This document shows, one piece after another, positions 47,668 through 57,470 of a DNA stretch of 64,000 nt. Source of the stretch: Pseudoclavibacter sp. AY1H1 (GTDB taxonomy: Bacteria > Actinomycetota > Actinomycetes > Actinomycetales > Microbacteriaceae). Both the position numbers and the translations under genes were made by a program. The notes below the pieces were generated by a model. It made no database searches and was not told the DNA's origin. It was given only the letters and a program-made list of their open reading frames with translations. Each line of letters starts with the position of its first letter. Positions within the stretch are counted from its first letter, which is position 1. The stretch is from assembly GCF_002931055.1 (NCBI RefSeq), contig NZ_PSXX01000003.1:1-64000 (forward strand). The letters run 5' to 3'.

Positions 47668-47716
47668 GCAACGCGAAGAGGTCGCCTCCCCCTGGGAGGC
47701 GACCTCTTCGCGTTGC
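47668..47716. terminator. Bidirectional hairpin between pepN and glutathione peroxidase
   Basis: A perfect 23-bp stem (47668-47690 with 47694-47716) closes on a three-base loop CCT between two convergent genes. It starts five bases after the pepN stop. There is no T-tract on either side. Confidence 0.65.
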
Positions 47717-47744
47717 AGCCGGCGGTGTGCTGCGGGTCGAGGCG

Positions 47745-48230
47745 CTACTCTGCGAGTGCCGCCTCGATCGCCGCGACGACCTCCGGAGCGTCCGGCTCCG
47801 TCGTCGGGCGGAAGCGGGTGACCTTGCCGTCACGTCCGATGAGGAACTTCTCGAAGTTCCAGCTCACACGGCCGGCCTTGCCGTTCGCATCCGGAGTCTT
47901 CGTCAGCTCCGCGTAGAGCGGGTGCTGCGACCGGCCGTTGACCTTGACCTTCTCGAACATGGGGAAGCTGACGCCCCACGTGAGCGAGCAGTACTCCTTG
48001 ATCTTGTCGGTGTCGGAGTACTCCTGCAGGAACTGGTTGCTGGGGAATCCGAGCACCGTGAAGCCCTGCGCGCCGTACTGGCGCTGCAGCTCCTCGAGCT
48101 TCTCGTACTGCCCCGAGAGGCCGCACTTCGAGGCGACGTTCACCACGAGCTTCACCGGCTCGTAGGTGGCGAGCTTCTTGGCCTCGCCGTCGATGGTGGT
48201 GACTTCGATGTCGTTCACGTTCAGGCTCAT
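47745..48230 (-). CDS. Glutathione peroxidase-family thiol peroxidase
   Basis: The 161-aa GPx-fold peroxidase reduces peroxides, in actinobacteria probably with thioredoxin or mycothiol-linked donors instead of glutathione. NVASKCGLSGQY carries the peroxidatic C36 (Cys, not selenocysteine), and GFPSNQF and WNFEKF supply the Gln and Trp/Asn of the catalytic tetrad. No in-frame TGA is involved. The ATG at 48230 has no strong ribosome site. It is divergent from the mscS-like gene. Confidence 0.93.
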   Translation of the reverse strand: MSLNVNDIEVTTIDGEAKKLATYEPVKLVVNVASKCGLSGQYEKLEELQRQYGAQGFTVLGFPSNQFLQEYSDTDKIKEYCSLTWGVSFPMFEKVKVNGRSQHPLYAELTKTPDANGKAGRVSWNFEKFLIGRDGKVTRFRPTTEPDAPEVVAAIEAALAE

Positions 48231-48311
48231 ACGTGTGGCAACCGGAGCAGGCGCCCGCCTATTCCGCCTCACACGAGACGGATAGGCGCATCCGCCTACA
48301 CTCGAGGCGCT

Positions 48312-49238
48312 ATGGCAGAATTCTGGACTTCCCTCACGACCGCGCTCGCCCCCTTCGACATCCCCATCACGATCGTCTTCTATATCCTCGGGGCGTTCGT
48401 GTTCCGGTGGATCCTGCTGCGGCTCATCGACCGCTCGGTGAAGCAGATCGTGAGCGGCGTCAAGAAGAAGCGCGGGGTGACGGACACGCAGGCCATCTCG
48501 GTCCGCTCGCCGCTCGCAGCGGTGAGGACGGTGCAGCGCACGCGCACGATCGGGTCGGTGCTGACGAACATCGTCAACGTCCTCATCGTGGTCATCCTCA
48601 TCGTCATGATCATCGCGAAGATCGATCCGGGCATCCTCGCGTCCCTCTCCCTGCTGAGCGCGGCCGTCGGTGCCGGTCTCGGTTTCGGCGCGCAGCGCAT
48701 CGTCGGCGATGTCCTCAACGGCCTCTTCATGGTCATGGAGGATCAGCTCGGCGTCGGCGACGTCATCGACATGGGCGAGGCGACGGGTGTCGTCGAGAAG
48801 GTCGGCGTGCGCATCACGCAGATCCGCGACGTCGAGGGCACACTGTGGTTCGTCCGCAACGGCGAGATCCAGCGCGTCGGCAGCTTCTCGCAGGGCTGGA
48901 ACCGCATCGTGTTCGAGCTCGCGGTTCCCTACGAGACGTCCCGCGCGCACGTCGAGCGGGTCATGCTCCATGCGGCGAAGGAGCTCACCGAAGACCCGGA
49001 CTGGATGGACTACTTCATCGGCACACCCGAGATGTGGGGCATGGAGTCCATCTCCTCAGACGCTGTTGTCCTGCGCCTCACCATCCGCGTCCGCCCCGGC
49101 ACGCGCTGGGAAGTGGAGCGAGAGCTGCGGGCCCGCACTCAGGACGCGCTAAAGTCGGCCGATATCAACCTGCCGTCCCTGAAGGCGATCGTGCTCGATG
49201 GGGCTGACGGCCAGCCGACGGCCGGAGGAGCCGCCTGA
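48312..49238 (+). CDS. Small-conductance mechanosensitive channel (MscS family)
   Basis: The 308-aa channel has three hydrophobic segments (about 15-37, 82-101, 106-128). The last is the pore helix SLSLLSAAVGAGLGFGAQRIVGDVLNG, rich in Gly and Ala as in MscS TM3. The beta-domain (VGDVIDMGEATGVVEKVGVRITQIRD) and alpha/beta C-domain follow. It would open on membrane tension to relieve hypo-osmotic shock. The stop overlaps the globin ATG as TGATG, implying co-translation. Confidence 0.92.
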   Translation: MAEFWTSLTTALAPFDIPITIVFYILGAFVFRWILLRLIDRSVKQIVSGVKKKRGVTDTQAISVRSPLAAVRTVQRTRTIGSVLTNIVNVLIVVILIVMIIAKIDPGILASLSLLSAAVGAGLGFGAQRIVGDVLNGLFMVMEDQLGVGDVIDMGEATGVVEKVGVRITQIRDVEGTLWFVRNGEIQRVGSFSQGWNRIVFELAVPYETSRAHVERVMLHAAKELTEDPDWMDYFIGTPEMWGMESISSDAVVLRLTIRVRPGTRWEVERELRARTQDALKSADINLPSLKAIVLDGADGQPTAGGAA

Positions 49239-49690
49239 TGACGAACAACCCCATCCACCTCCGAGCCTCAGAGGGCGGGGGCTCTGCCCTGCCGACGCTC
49301 TACGACGAGATCGGCGGCATGCCCGCCTTCGACAAGCTGGCCCACGCGTTCTACGAGGGGGTGCGCGACGACGAGCTCATGTGGCGCATGTACCCGCAGG
49401 ACGACCTCGAGGGAGCGACCTGGCGACTCGGCCATTTCCTCGCCCAGTACTTCGGCGGGCCGAGCGAGTACAGCGCAGAACGCGGACATCCGCGGCTCCG
49501 GATGCGCCACAACGCGTTCCACATCAACCCGGAGGCGAGAGAGCACTGGCTTCGGCACATGCACGCGGCCATGGACCAGCTCGACCTCTCCCCCATCCAC
49601 CGCCAGCAGATGGCCGACTACTTCGACCGCGCGGCGACCGCGATGGTGAACACCTTCGAGCCGAGCCCCGGAGCCGAGTCCGCCTCCTGA
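49238..49690 (+). CDS. Truncated haemoglobin (group II, GlbO-like)
   Basis: The 150-aa 2-on-2 globin has the short helix pattern LYDEIGGMPAFDKLAHAFYEGV, the proximal-side RMRHNAFHI segment that carries the haem-ligating His, and W in the EHWLRHMHAAMD G-helix, typical of group II. Such globins bind oxygen or nitric oxide; the specific role is unknown. A strong GGAGGAG site lies inside the end of the mscS-like gene, with which it overlaps. Confidence 0.92.
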   Translation: MTNNPIHLRASEGGGSALPTLYDEIGGMPAFDKLAHAFYEGVRDDELMWRMYPQDDLEGATWRLGHFLAQYFGGPSEYSAERGHPRLRMRHNAFHINPEAREHWLRHMHAAMDQLDLSPIHRQQMADYFDRAATAMVNTFEPSPGAESAS

Positions 49691-49730
49691 GCCCGGCCCG
49701 AACGGCCGTGGTCGCCCGACGCAGCCGCGG

Positions 49731-51138
<1,408 letters not shown>

Positions 51139-51154
51139 TGGGCGACGGCAGCGT

Positions 51155-51871
51155 TCAGCGTGCCGAGCTGGATCGCAGGAGCACGTTGCCCTGCGTGGTC
51201 TCGAGTCGGAGCCAGGCTCCGGCGGTGAGGATGCGGGTCTCTTCACCCGAGCGCAGGAAGCCGAGGCTGAGGGCGGCGAAGGCGGCTCCGCTCGTGAGGC
51301 CGCTCTGCTCGTCGATCACGCGCGTCCAGACCTCCGTGCGCACGCGCTCGACCAGCGCGGTGCCCAGGTTGCCCGGCACGGCATCGGCGACTTCGGCGAT
51401 GCCCTGGTCTGCGGCGGCGATGAGCGTGGCCGCCGACAGCGCCCCGGCCTGGGTCCAGCCTCCGGTCGGTGCCGCGATGCCCGCCCACGATTCGCGGAGG
51501 CGCTCCGGCGGGACGGCGAGGTCGAACCCGACGGCCGCATCCGCCTCCCCTGACGGGGCGTCACCGCCGGCCGTCCGACGGCGAGCAAGGCGATCGAGGA
51601 GGCCCCGCAGGGGGACGGTCACATCGAACGCTCCCGCGTGGACGTCGTCGTCAGCCGCCCCCTCGAGTTCGGCTCGCAGCGCGCGGACGCCGAGCACGAG
51701 CGGCGAAGTGTCGAGGAGTCCCTGCGGTCGCAGCACGGGAACCCAGAACGCGGCAACCGTGCCGGCCTGCACGATGCGCACGGCCCCGTCCTCGATGCGA
51801 CCGGCTCGACCGAGGAACGATTCGAGGTCGCGTGCGGCGTGCAGATCGGGGATGCGGAGAACGGGAGACAT
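51155..51871 (-). CDS. Hypothetical protein, 238 aa
   Basis: I do not recognise this family. It is soluble, without signal peptide, cysteine motif or strong membrane helix. The N-terminal part (LRIPDLHAARDLESFLGRAGRIEDGAVRIVQAGTVAAFWVPVL) looks like an alpha/beta module, and the C-terminal part (TRILTAGAWLRLETTQGNVLLR) is beta-rich. Codon use is like its neighbours and the ORF is bounded by a divergent thioesterase promoter, so it is very probably a real gene. Confidence 0.7.
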   Translation of the reverse strand: MSPVLRIPDLHAARDLESFLGRAGRIEDGAVRIVQAGTVAAFWVPVLRPQGLLDTSPLVLGVRALRAELEGAADDDVHAGAFDVTVPLRGLLDRLARRRTAGGDAPSGEADAAVGFDLAVPPERLRESWAGIAAPTGGWTQAGALSAATLIAAADQGIAEVADAVPGNLGTALVERVRTEVWTRVIDEQSGLTSGAAFAALSLGFLRSGEETRILTAGAWLRLETTQGNVLLRSSSAR

Positions 51872-51924
51872 TGCCCTCTAACCTACTCAGTTCTCCGGGG
51901 GCAGCGGGTCCCTAGACTGCTGAG

Positions 51925-52899
51925 ATGGCAGATCTGGTTCCCGAGTCGCCCTCGCACTCACCCGCGCCGCAGCAGCCGGCGCCGCTCTCGTTCGACGCCC
52001 TGGAGGCGCTGTCGCCGCTCGAAGCGTTCCTGCACACGCTGGACCTCACCGACACGGGTGCCCGCACTCGTGACGACATCTTCACGGGTCCGAGCCAATG
52101 GATGCCCCACGGCCGCGTGTTCGGCGGCCAGGTGGCGGCCCAGTCGCTGGTGGCGGCCGCCAGGACCGTGTCGGGTGAGCGACCCGTGCATTCCATGCAC
52201 GGATACTTCCTGCGTCCCGGCGACGTGAAGCTGCCGATCACGTTCGCCGTCGACCGCATCCACGACGGGAACTCGTTCACGACGCGCGCCGTGAGCGCGT
52301 TCCAGAGCGGGCAGCCGATCTGGTCGATGATCGCGTCGTTCCAGGACGTGGACGATGGGTTCGAGCACGAGGTGTCGATGCCGGAGGGCATCCCCGATCC
52401 GGATGACCTCCCGAGTGAGGCCGATCTCCTCGAGACGGTGAAGGCGACGCTCGGCGCTGAGGCGCCGGAGTCCCTCGCCGCCTACTGGCTGATGAAGCGG
52501 CCGTTCACGATGCGGCACGTCAACGGGCCCGTGTACCTCGAGCCCGCCACCGATCAGACGCCGGCGCAGGCGGTGTGGATCAAGGCGGTGGAGCGCATGC
52601 CGGACGACCCGCTGCTGCACCGCGCGGCGATCGCGTACGCAAGCGACTACTCGATCCTCGAGCCCATCATGCGTGGGCACGGCCTGACCTGGTCGACGCC
52701 GGGGCTGCGAGCTGCGAGTCTCGACCACGGCGTGTGGTGGCATCGGGATGCGCGGGCTGACGAGTGGCTGCTCTATGTGCAGGACTCCCCGGTCGCGCGC
52801 GGCGGGCGTGGCCTCTCGCGAGGCCAGCTGTTCTCGCGTGACGGCGCGCTCGTCGCGACGGTGGCCCAGGAGGGCATGGTTCGCCGCAAGCGCCGCTGA
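51925..52899 (+). CDS. tesB: Acyl-CoA thioesterase II (TesB)
   Basis: The 324-aa double-hotdog enzyme hydrolyses acyl-CoA to free acid and CoA. The first hotdog includes GRVFGGQVAAQSLVAAARTV and HSMHGYFLRPGD. The second carries AAIAYASDYSILEP and ASLDHGVWWHRD, whose Asp is the expected catalytic residue, plus SRGQLFSRDGALVATVAQEG. The length is slightly above the 286-aa E. coli enzyme because of a Pro/Ser N-terminal extension. Confidence 0.93.
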   Translation: MADLVPESPSHSPAPQQPAPLSFDALEALSPLEAFLHTLDLTDTGARTRDDIFTGPSQWMPHGRVFGGQVAAQSLVAAARTVSGERPVHSMHGYFLRPGDVKLPITFAVDRIHDGNSFTTRAVSAFQSGQPIWSMIASFQDVDDGFEHEVSMPEGIPDPDDLPSEADLLETVKATLGAEAPESLAAYWLMKRPFTMRHVNGPVYLEPATDQTPAQAVWIKAVERMPDDPLLHRAAIAYASDYSILEPIMRGHGLTWSTPGLRAASLDHGVWWHRDARADEWLLYVQDSPVARGGRGLSRGQLFSRDGALVATVAQEGMVRRKRR

Positions 52900-52953
52900 A
52901 CCGCAGCGCCGGGGGCCAGGGCGCCAGGAAGGCCAATACCGCCCCGCGCCCGG

Positions 52954-53451
52954 TCAGGCGTTGCTGCGGCCGCCGCGGAACGTGAGGGGCTCGTCGAGGT
53001 AGGCGGTCCAGGCGTCGCGTTCGCGGTCGTTGATGCGCCGCGGCCGCTGGGTCGCCGCGTCGATGAACACGAGCGTCGAGGACGCGATGACGTACTTCGT
53101 GCGTTCGCCGCCCTCTGGCTGCGCGTCTTCGGGGCTCCAGATCTCGTAGTCGACCTCCGCGCTGGCGGCGCCCATCTTGGAGATCCACAGCTGCACGTCG
53201 AGGGGCTTCGTGGAGTACGGGATCGGGGCGAGGTACTCGATCTCGTTGCGGGCGATGAGGGTGAGCGTGTCGCCACCCTCCGCGGCCGCGTCGATGATGG
53301 CGAGGGGGCGCTCGTCGTCGTTGGATGCGCCGATGTTCCAGAACGCGCGGACGCGGGCCTCCTCGAGGAGGGTGAGCACGCGCGAGTTGTTGACGTGGTT
53401 GTAGGCGTCGAGGTCGCTCCAGCGGAGGAGCGTGGGAACGTGGAAGCGCAT
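52954..53451 (-). CDS. 4-hydroxybenzoyl-CoA-type thioesterase (single hotdog)
   Basis: The 165-aa single hotdog-fold protein begins with the 4HBT active-site motif RWSDLDAYNHVNNSRVLTLLEEAR, Asp being the presumed catalytic residue. It would act on acyl-CoA or acyl-ACP; the substrate is unknown. It faces tesB convergently, so two thioesterases of different fold type lie side by side. A terminator for the upstream ettA gene separates it from ettA. Confidence 0.9.
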   Translation of the reverse strand: MRFHVPTLLRWSDLDAYNHVNNSRVLTLLEEARVRAFWNIGASNDDERPLAIIDAAAEGGDTLTLIARNEIEYLAPIPYSTKPLDVQLWISKMGAASAEVDYEIWSPEDAQPEGGERTKYVIASSTLVFIDAATQRPRRINDRERDAWTAYLDEPLTFRGGRSNA

Positions 53452-53522
53452 CGGAGTCGGTGGTCCTTCGGTCTGCTTGGCGCCGGCGCGAGCCGACGTC
53501 GTCTGGCGGGGTGGGACGAGGA

Positions 53523-53555
53523 AACCCCGGGGTCGCGCTGTGCGACCCCGGGGTT
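53523..53555 (-). terminator. Terminator after ettA
   Basis: AACCCCGGGGTCGC (53523-53536) pairs perfectly over 14 bp with GCGACCCCGGGGTT (53542-53555). On the minus strand it follows the ettA stop by about 10 bp and ends in TTTC. Confidence 0.7.
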
Positions 53556-53565
53556 CTTGGTGGGA

Positions 53566-55248
53566 CTAGTCCCTCGTGAGCTTGCGGTAGGTCATCCGCG
53601 ACGGCTTCGCCGCGTCTGGGCCGAGGCGCTCGATCTTGTTCTCCTCGTAGCCCTCGAAGTTGCCCTCGAACCAGTGCCAGTGGCTCGGGTCTTCCTCGGT
53701 GCCCTCGTAGGCGAGGATGTGCGTGGCGATGCGGTCGAGGAACCACCGGTCGTGCGTGATGACCACGGCGCAGCCGGGGTACTCGAGCAGCGCGTTCTCG
53801 AGGCTCGAGAGCGTTTCGACGTCGAGGTCGTTCGTGGGCTCGTCGAGCAGCAGCAGGTTGCCGCCCTGCTTGAGGGTGAGCGCCAGGTTGAGGCGGTTGC
53901 GCTCACCACCGGAGAGCACGCCTGCCTTCTTCTGCTGGTCTGGTCCCTTGAACCCGAAGGTGGAGACGTAGGCCCGTGACGGGATCTCGACGTTCCCGAC
54001 CTGCATGTAGTCGAAGCCGTCGGAGACGACCTCCCACACGTTCTTCTCGGGGTCGATGCCGCCGCGGGACTGGTCGACGTAGGAGAGCTTGACCGTCTCG
54101 CCGATCTTGAGCTCGCCACCGTCGAGCTCTTCGAAGCCGACGATCGACTTGAAGAGGGTCGTCTTGCCGACGCCGTTCGGTCCGATGATGCCGACGATGC
54201 CGTTGCGGGGCAGCGAGAAGCTGAGCCCGTCGATGAGAACTCGCTCGCCGAAGCCCTTCTTCAGCTTGTTCGCCTCGAGGACGATGCTGCCGAGGCGGGG
54301 GCCTGCGGGGATCTGGATCTCCTCAAAGTCGAGCTTCCTGGTGCGCTCGGCCTCGGAAGCCATCTCCTCGTAGCGGGCGAGGCGCGCCTTCGACTTCGCC
54401 TGGCGGCCCTTGGCGTTGGTGCGCACCCAGGCGAGCTCCTCTTCGAGGCGCTTCGCGAGCTTCTGGTCCTTCTTGCCCTGGACCTTGAGACGCTCCTGCT
54501 TCTTCTCGAGGTAGCTCGAGTAGTTGCCCTCGTAGCCGTGGAGGCGGCCGCGGTCGATCTCGGCGATCCACTGGGCGACGTGGTCGAGGAAGTACCGGTC
54601 GTGCGTGATGGCGATGACTGCGCCTGGATACTTCTGGAGGTGCTGCTCGAGCCAGAGCACGCTCTCGGCGTCGAGGTGGTTCGTGGGCTCGTCGAGGAGC
54701 AGCAGGTCGGGCTTCTCGAGCAGGAGCTTGCAGAGCGCGACGCGGCGCTTCTCACCACCCGACAGGACGCTGACGTCGGCGTCTCCCGGTGGGAGGCGGA
54801 GGGCGTCCATCGCCTGCTCGAGCTGCGAGTCGAGGTCCCAGGCATCGACGTGGTCGATGTACTCCTGGAGGGTGCCCATCTCTTCCATGAGCGCGTCGAA
54901 GTCGGCGTCGGGTTCCGCCATGAGCGCGGAGATCTCGTTGAAGCGGTCGAGCTTCGCCTTCGTCTCGGCGACGCCGAGTTCGACGTTCTCGCGAACCGTC
55001 TTCGACTCGTCGAGCTCCGGCTCCTGCATGAGGATGCCGACCGTGAAACCCGGGCTGAGGGTCGCGTCGCCGTTCGACGGGGTGTCGAGGCCAGCCATGA
55101 TCTTGAGGATCGTGGACTTACCGGCCCCATTGGGGCCGACCATGCCGATCTTGGCACCTGGGAGGAACGACATCGTCACGTCGTCGAGAATGAGCTTGTC
55201 TCCGACCGCCTTGCGGGCGCGGATCATCTGATAAATGTACTCGGCCAT
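53566..55248 (-). CDS. ettA: Energy-dependent translational throttle protein EttA (ABC-F)
   Basis: The 560-aa soluble protein has two ABC ATPase domains: Walker A GPNGAGKST near 38 and GPNGVGKTT near 357, with LSGGEKRRVALCKLLL and LSGGERNRLNLALTL signatures and LLLDEPTNHLDAES / LLLDEPTNDLDVET Walker B segments. A P-site interaction motif-like charged linker lies between them. EttA binds the ribosomal E site and gates early elongation according to the ATP/ADP ratio. No membrane domain is present. It is monocistronic. Confidence 0.96.
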   Translation of the reverse strand: MAEYIYQMIRARKAVGDKLILDDVTMSFLPGAKIGMVGPNGAGKSTILKIMAGLDTPSNGDATLSPGFTVGILMQEPELDESKTVRENVELGVAETKAKLDRFNEISALMAEPDADFDALMEEMGTLQEYIDHVDAWDLDSQLEQAMDALRLPPGDADVSVLSGGEKRRVALCKLLLEKPDLLLLDEPTNHLDAESVLWLEQHLQKYPGAVIAITHDRYFLDHVAQWIAEIDRGRLHGYEGNYSSYLEKKQERLKVQGKKDQKLAKRLEEELAWVRTNAKGRQAKSKARLARYEEMASEAERTRKLDFEEIQIPAGPRLGSIVLEANKLKKGFGERVLIDGLSFSLPRNGIVGIIGPNGVGKTTLFKSIVGFEELDGGELKIGETVKLSYVDQSRGGIDPEKNVWEVVSDGFDYMQVGNVEIPSRAYVSTFGFKGPDQQKKAGVLSGGERNRLNLALTLKQGGNLLLLDEPTNDLDVETLSSLENALLEYPGCAVVITHDRWFLDRIATHILAYEGTEEDPSHWHWFEGNFEGYEENKIERLGPDAAKPSRMTYRKLTRD

Positions 55249-55294
55249 GGGTTCCAGTCTAGGAGTTGGTTGGCACTCGGCGCGCGGTGCTTCG

Positions 55295-55750
55295 CTACCA
55301 GGTGATGGGCTGTGTGAGTCCGATGAGGCATTTGCCCGTGCTGACGGGGGCGACGATGTCCGAGGTGTAGCCGCGCGGGCCGCGTTGGCCGACGAGGCAC
55401 TCCTCGCCGATCTTCACGGAGACGATGATGTAGTCGGCTTCGAGATCGACGTTCGTCCGGTCGAACGTGACCTCCATGGCGGCCTTGTCGAAGCCGGTCG
55501 CGGTGAGCCCGTCGACGAGTTCGACGGAGCTCGCTGAGCCATTGCTCGCGATCGTCTGCAGGTTCGTCTCGTCGAAGATCGGCTTGTTGTCGCTCGCCGT
55601 TCCGCCGGGAACGAAGGCCGCGGGTGGCGCTTGCGTCGCCTCGGCGGCCGCGGTCGTCTCGGCCGGGGGCTGCGCCTCCTGCGACGAGCATCCCGCCAGC
55701 GCCAGCGCCGCCACCAGAGCCACTGGGGCGATGAGAGCGAAACGGCGCAT
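55295..55750 (-). CDS. Small lipoprotein (DUF6993-like)
   Basis: This 151-aa lipoprotein has a signal peptide MRRFALIAPVALVAALALAGC with a clear lipobox (LALAGC) and an Ala/Pro/Thr linker. Its domain contains TRTNVDLEADYIIVSVKIG-like sequence (here FDRTNVDLEADYI) and two Cys in ECLVGQRGP and GKCLIGL, likely a disulfide. I associate this pattern with DUF6993, of unknown function. It would be tethered to the outer face of the membrane. The GAAAGG site precedes the ATG at 55750. Confidence 0.8.
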   Translation of the reverse strand: MRRFALIAPVALVAALALAGCSSQEAQPPAETTAAAEATQAPPAAFVPGGTASDNKPIFDETNLQTIASNGSASSVELVDGLTATGFDKAAMEVTFDRTNVDLEADYIIVSVKIGEECLVGQRGPRGYTSDIVAPVSTGKCLIGLTQPITW

Positions 55751-55799
55751 TCGTGACCTTTCTCGGACGGGGCGGTCACCAGTGTAGGTGGCCAGGCGC

Positions 55800-56351
55800 T
55801 CAGAAGGGCGGCTGGTACTCGCTCTCGTCGGAGACGGGCGGCTTGTGCCACTCCACCTCGTCGGGTGCTGGCGCCGGTTCATCTGCTTCCGGCGGGGCCT
55901 CACCCTGCATTCCGCCGTGCCCCTGCATTCCTCCATGCCCCTGCGCCCCGCCGACTCGCTGCCGCTGGTCAGCGCCGCCCTCATCCTGGCGCACGCGCAG
56001 ACGCTTCGCGAACGTCGAGGAGCCCGCCGTGAGGTCGTGACCGAGCGCATCCGCCACCACCTCGTGCTTCGTGCGAGGCCCGTTCTGCGAGTCGAACCTG
56101 CGCATCCGGAGCTTGCCGACGACGATCACCCGCTGTCCCTTCTCGAGCGACTTCTCCGCGTGCGTCGCGAGGTCTCCCCAGGCGGCCACGTCGTACCAGT
56201 TGGGGTCGACATCCTCCCAGCTGTTCGTCGCCCGGTTCAGGCGACGAGAGTTGGTGGCGATGCGGAAGTTCACGACGAGCTGCCCGCTCGGCGTCGTCGT
56301 GAGCTCCGGCTTGCTGCCGAGGTTACCGATGAGCGTGATGTGGTCGTGCAT
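55800..56351 (-). CDS. ssb: Single-stranded DNA-binding protein, atypical C-terminus
   Basis: The 183-aa protein has one OB-fold (DHITLIGNLGSKPELTTTPSGQ to KLRMRRFDSQNG, about 2-100), a linker with repeats of QGHGGM, and an acidic region rich in Glu, Asp and Pro. The extreme tail reads ESEYQPPF where canonical SSB ends DDDIPF; only the terminal PF is kept. ATG at 56351 with GGGGGAG upstream is clear, and a longer frame is a shadow. Such divergent SSBs in actinobacteria are usually second copies alongside the housekeeping protein near rpsF, which is not in this window. Confidence 0.9.
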   Translation of the reverse strand: MHDHITLIGNLGSKPELTTTPSGQLVVNFRIATNSRRLNRATNSWEDVDPNWYDVAAWGDLATHAEKSLEKGQRVIVVGKLRMRRFDSQNGPRTKHEVVADALGHDLTAGSSTFAKRLRVRQDEGGADQRQRVGGAQGHGGMQGHGGMQGEAPPEADEPAPAPDEVEWHKPPVSDESEYQPPF

Positions 56352-56467
56352 GTCTCCCCCTTGGATCTGGCTGCGATGCGATCCGGCGCGGCGCTCGTGC
56401 CGGGAGCTCCGCGCCGGATCGTGGCACCAGTGTCGAGCTGGGAGGAGACGATCGTGCCCATGGGAAA

Positions 56468-56501
56468 GGCGCCTGTGCACGGCATCGCGTGCACAGGCGC
56501 C
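56468..56501 (-). terminator. Terminator after msrA
   Basis: GGCGCCTGTGCACG (56468-56481) pairs perfectly with CGTGCACAGGCGCC (56488-56501). On the minus strand the stem is followed by TTT and lies about 20 bp after the msrA stop. Confidence 0.7.
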
Positions 56502-56523
56502 CTGTCGGCAGAGTGCCGGGAGA

Positions 56524-57045
56524 TCAGAGCATGTACTGCGTGAACTTCGACCGCACCTTGTTGACCTTGGGCACGGCGACGAAGTTGCAGTAGCCCTGGC
56601 CGGGGTTCTTCGCGAAGAAGTCCTGGTGGTAGTCCTCGGCATCGAAGTACTGGCCGAGCGGCGAGATCTCGGTGACGATGCCGCCACCCCAGAGCTCGTC
56701 GGCACGGTCGCGCGCGGCTTCGAAGAGCTCCCGCTGAGCGTCGTCGGCGTAGTACATCGCGGAGCGGTACTGGGTGCCGACGTCGTTCCCCTGTCGGTTG
56801 AGCTGGCGGGGGTCGTGGAGTGTGAAGAAGATGTCGAGGATGACATCAGCCGGCACCACGTCCTCGTCGAAGACGACGCGCACCGCCTCGGCGTGCCCGG
56901 TCGTGCCGGTGCACACCAGCTCGTAGTCGGGCTTCGGGTGCTCACCACCTGTGTAGCCGGAGATCACATCGCTGACGCCTTTGACGTTCCTGTACACGGC
57001 ATCGAGACACCAGAAGCAGCCACCTGCAAGCACGAATTCGGTCAT
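56524..57045 (-). CDS. msrA: Peptide-methionine (S)-S-oxide reductase MsrA
   Basis: The 173-aa repair enzyme reduces methionine sulfoxide in proteins. The catalytic motif GGCFWCLDAVY is at residues 8-18, and GYTGG, GTTGHAEAVRV and DYHQDFFAKNPGQGYC are conserved. A C-terminal Cys in GQGYCNF may act as the resolving residue. It is in the window's second cluster of redox genes, but monocistronic. Confidence 0.96.
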   Translation of the reverse strand: MTEFVLAGGCFWCLDAVYRNVKGVSDVISGYTGGEHPKPDYELVCTGTTGHAEAVRVVFDEDVVPADVILDIFFTLHDPRQLNRQGNDVGTQYRSAMYYADDAQRELFEAARDRADELWGGGIVTEISPLGQYFDAEDYHQDFFAKNPGQGYCNFVAVPKVNKVRSKFTQYML

Positions 57046-57141
57046 GCGGCCAGGCTACGCCGGTGCGCGAGAACTTGGCTGAGCCCTGCGCGAACACGGC
57101 ACCGGACGAAGAATGTCGGTGGTCGCTCCTAGCCTGACCTC

Positions 57142-57426
57142 ATGTTCACGACGCAGCTGACCCAGCCCACGCAAACTCCCGTTCTGGCGCCCCGCACCGG
57201 ACCATTCACCCAGCGTTTCGCCGAGCTGACCGCCACTCAGGTCCACGCCGCGCGGTGGCGCGTCACGGGGTCCAACGGAGCAGTGCGCGGCTACGTCGAG
57301 GAGCACCCGCGCGGCTCGGGCGTGGTGTATGCCGCGACCCGCATGAGCCGCACGACCACCACGTTCCTCACGCTCGACGAGTTCTCCGACTTCCCCGAGG
57401 CGGTGAAGGCGTTCCGCTACCTCTGA
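57142..57426 (+). CDS. Small hypothetical protein, 94 aa
   Basis: The protein is not recognised. It is a soluble 94-residue product with a C-terminal half that looks like a small alpha/beta fold (ARWRVTGSNGAVRGYVEEH...TFLTLDEFSDFPEAVKAFRYL). It is divergent from msrA and convergent with nadE, and its codon use is in keeping with neighbours. A weak promoter may lie in the 96-bp divergent gap. Confidence 0.6.
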   Translation: MFTTQLTQPTQTPVLAPRTGPFTQRFAELTATQVHAARWRVTGSNGAVRGYVEEHPRGSGVVYAATRMSRTTTTFLTLDEFSDFPEAVKAFRYL

Positions 57427-57470
57427 GCAGCGCCGCCCTCACCCCGAGAAGGCTTCGTGGCCGGGAATCC

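Noticed and set aside
45047-47833. A 928-codon leftward open frame opposite pepN
   Set aside because: It mirrors pepN codon positions and encodes Arg/Val/Glu-rich low-information sequence; PepN has the complete M1 motif set.
55905-55950. Short tandem repeats (CCCTGCATTCC units) considered as a CRISPR or VNTR
   Set aside because: They encode the QGHGGM repeats of the SSB linker and have no spacer structure.
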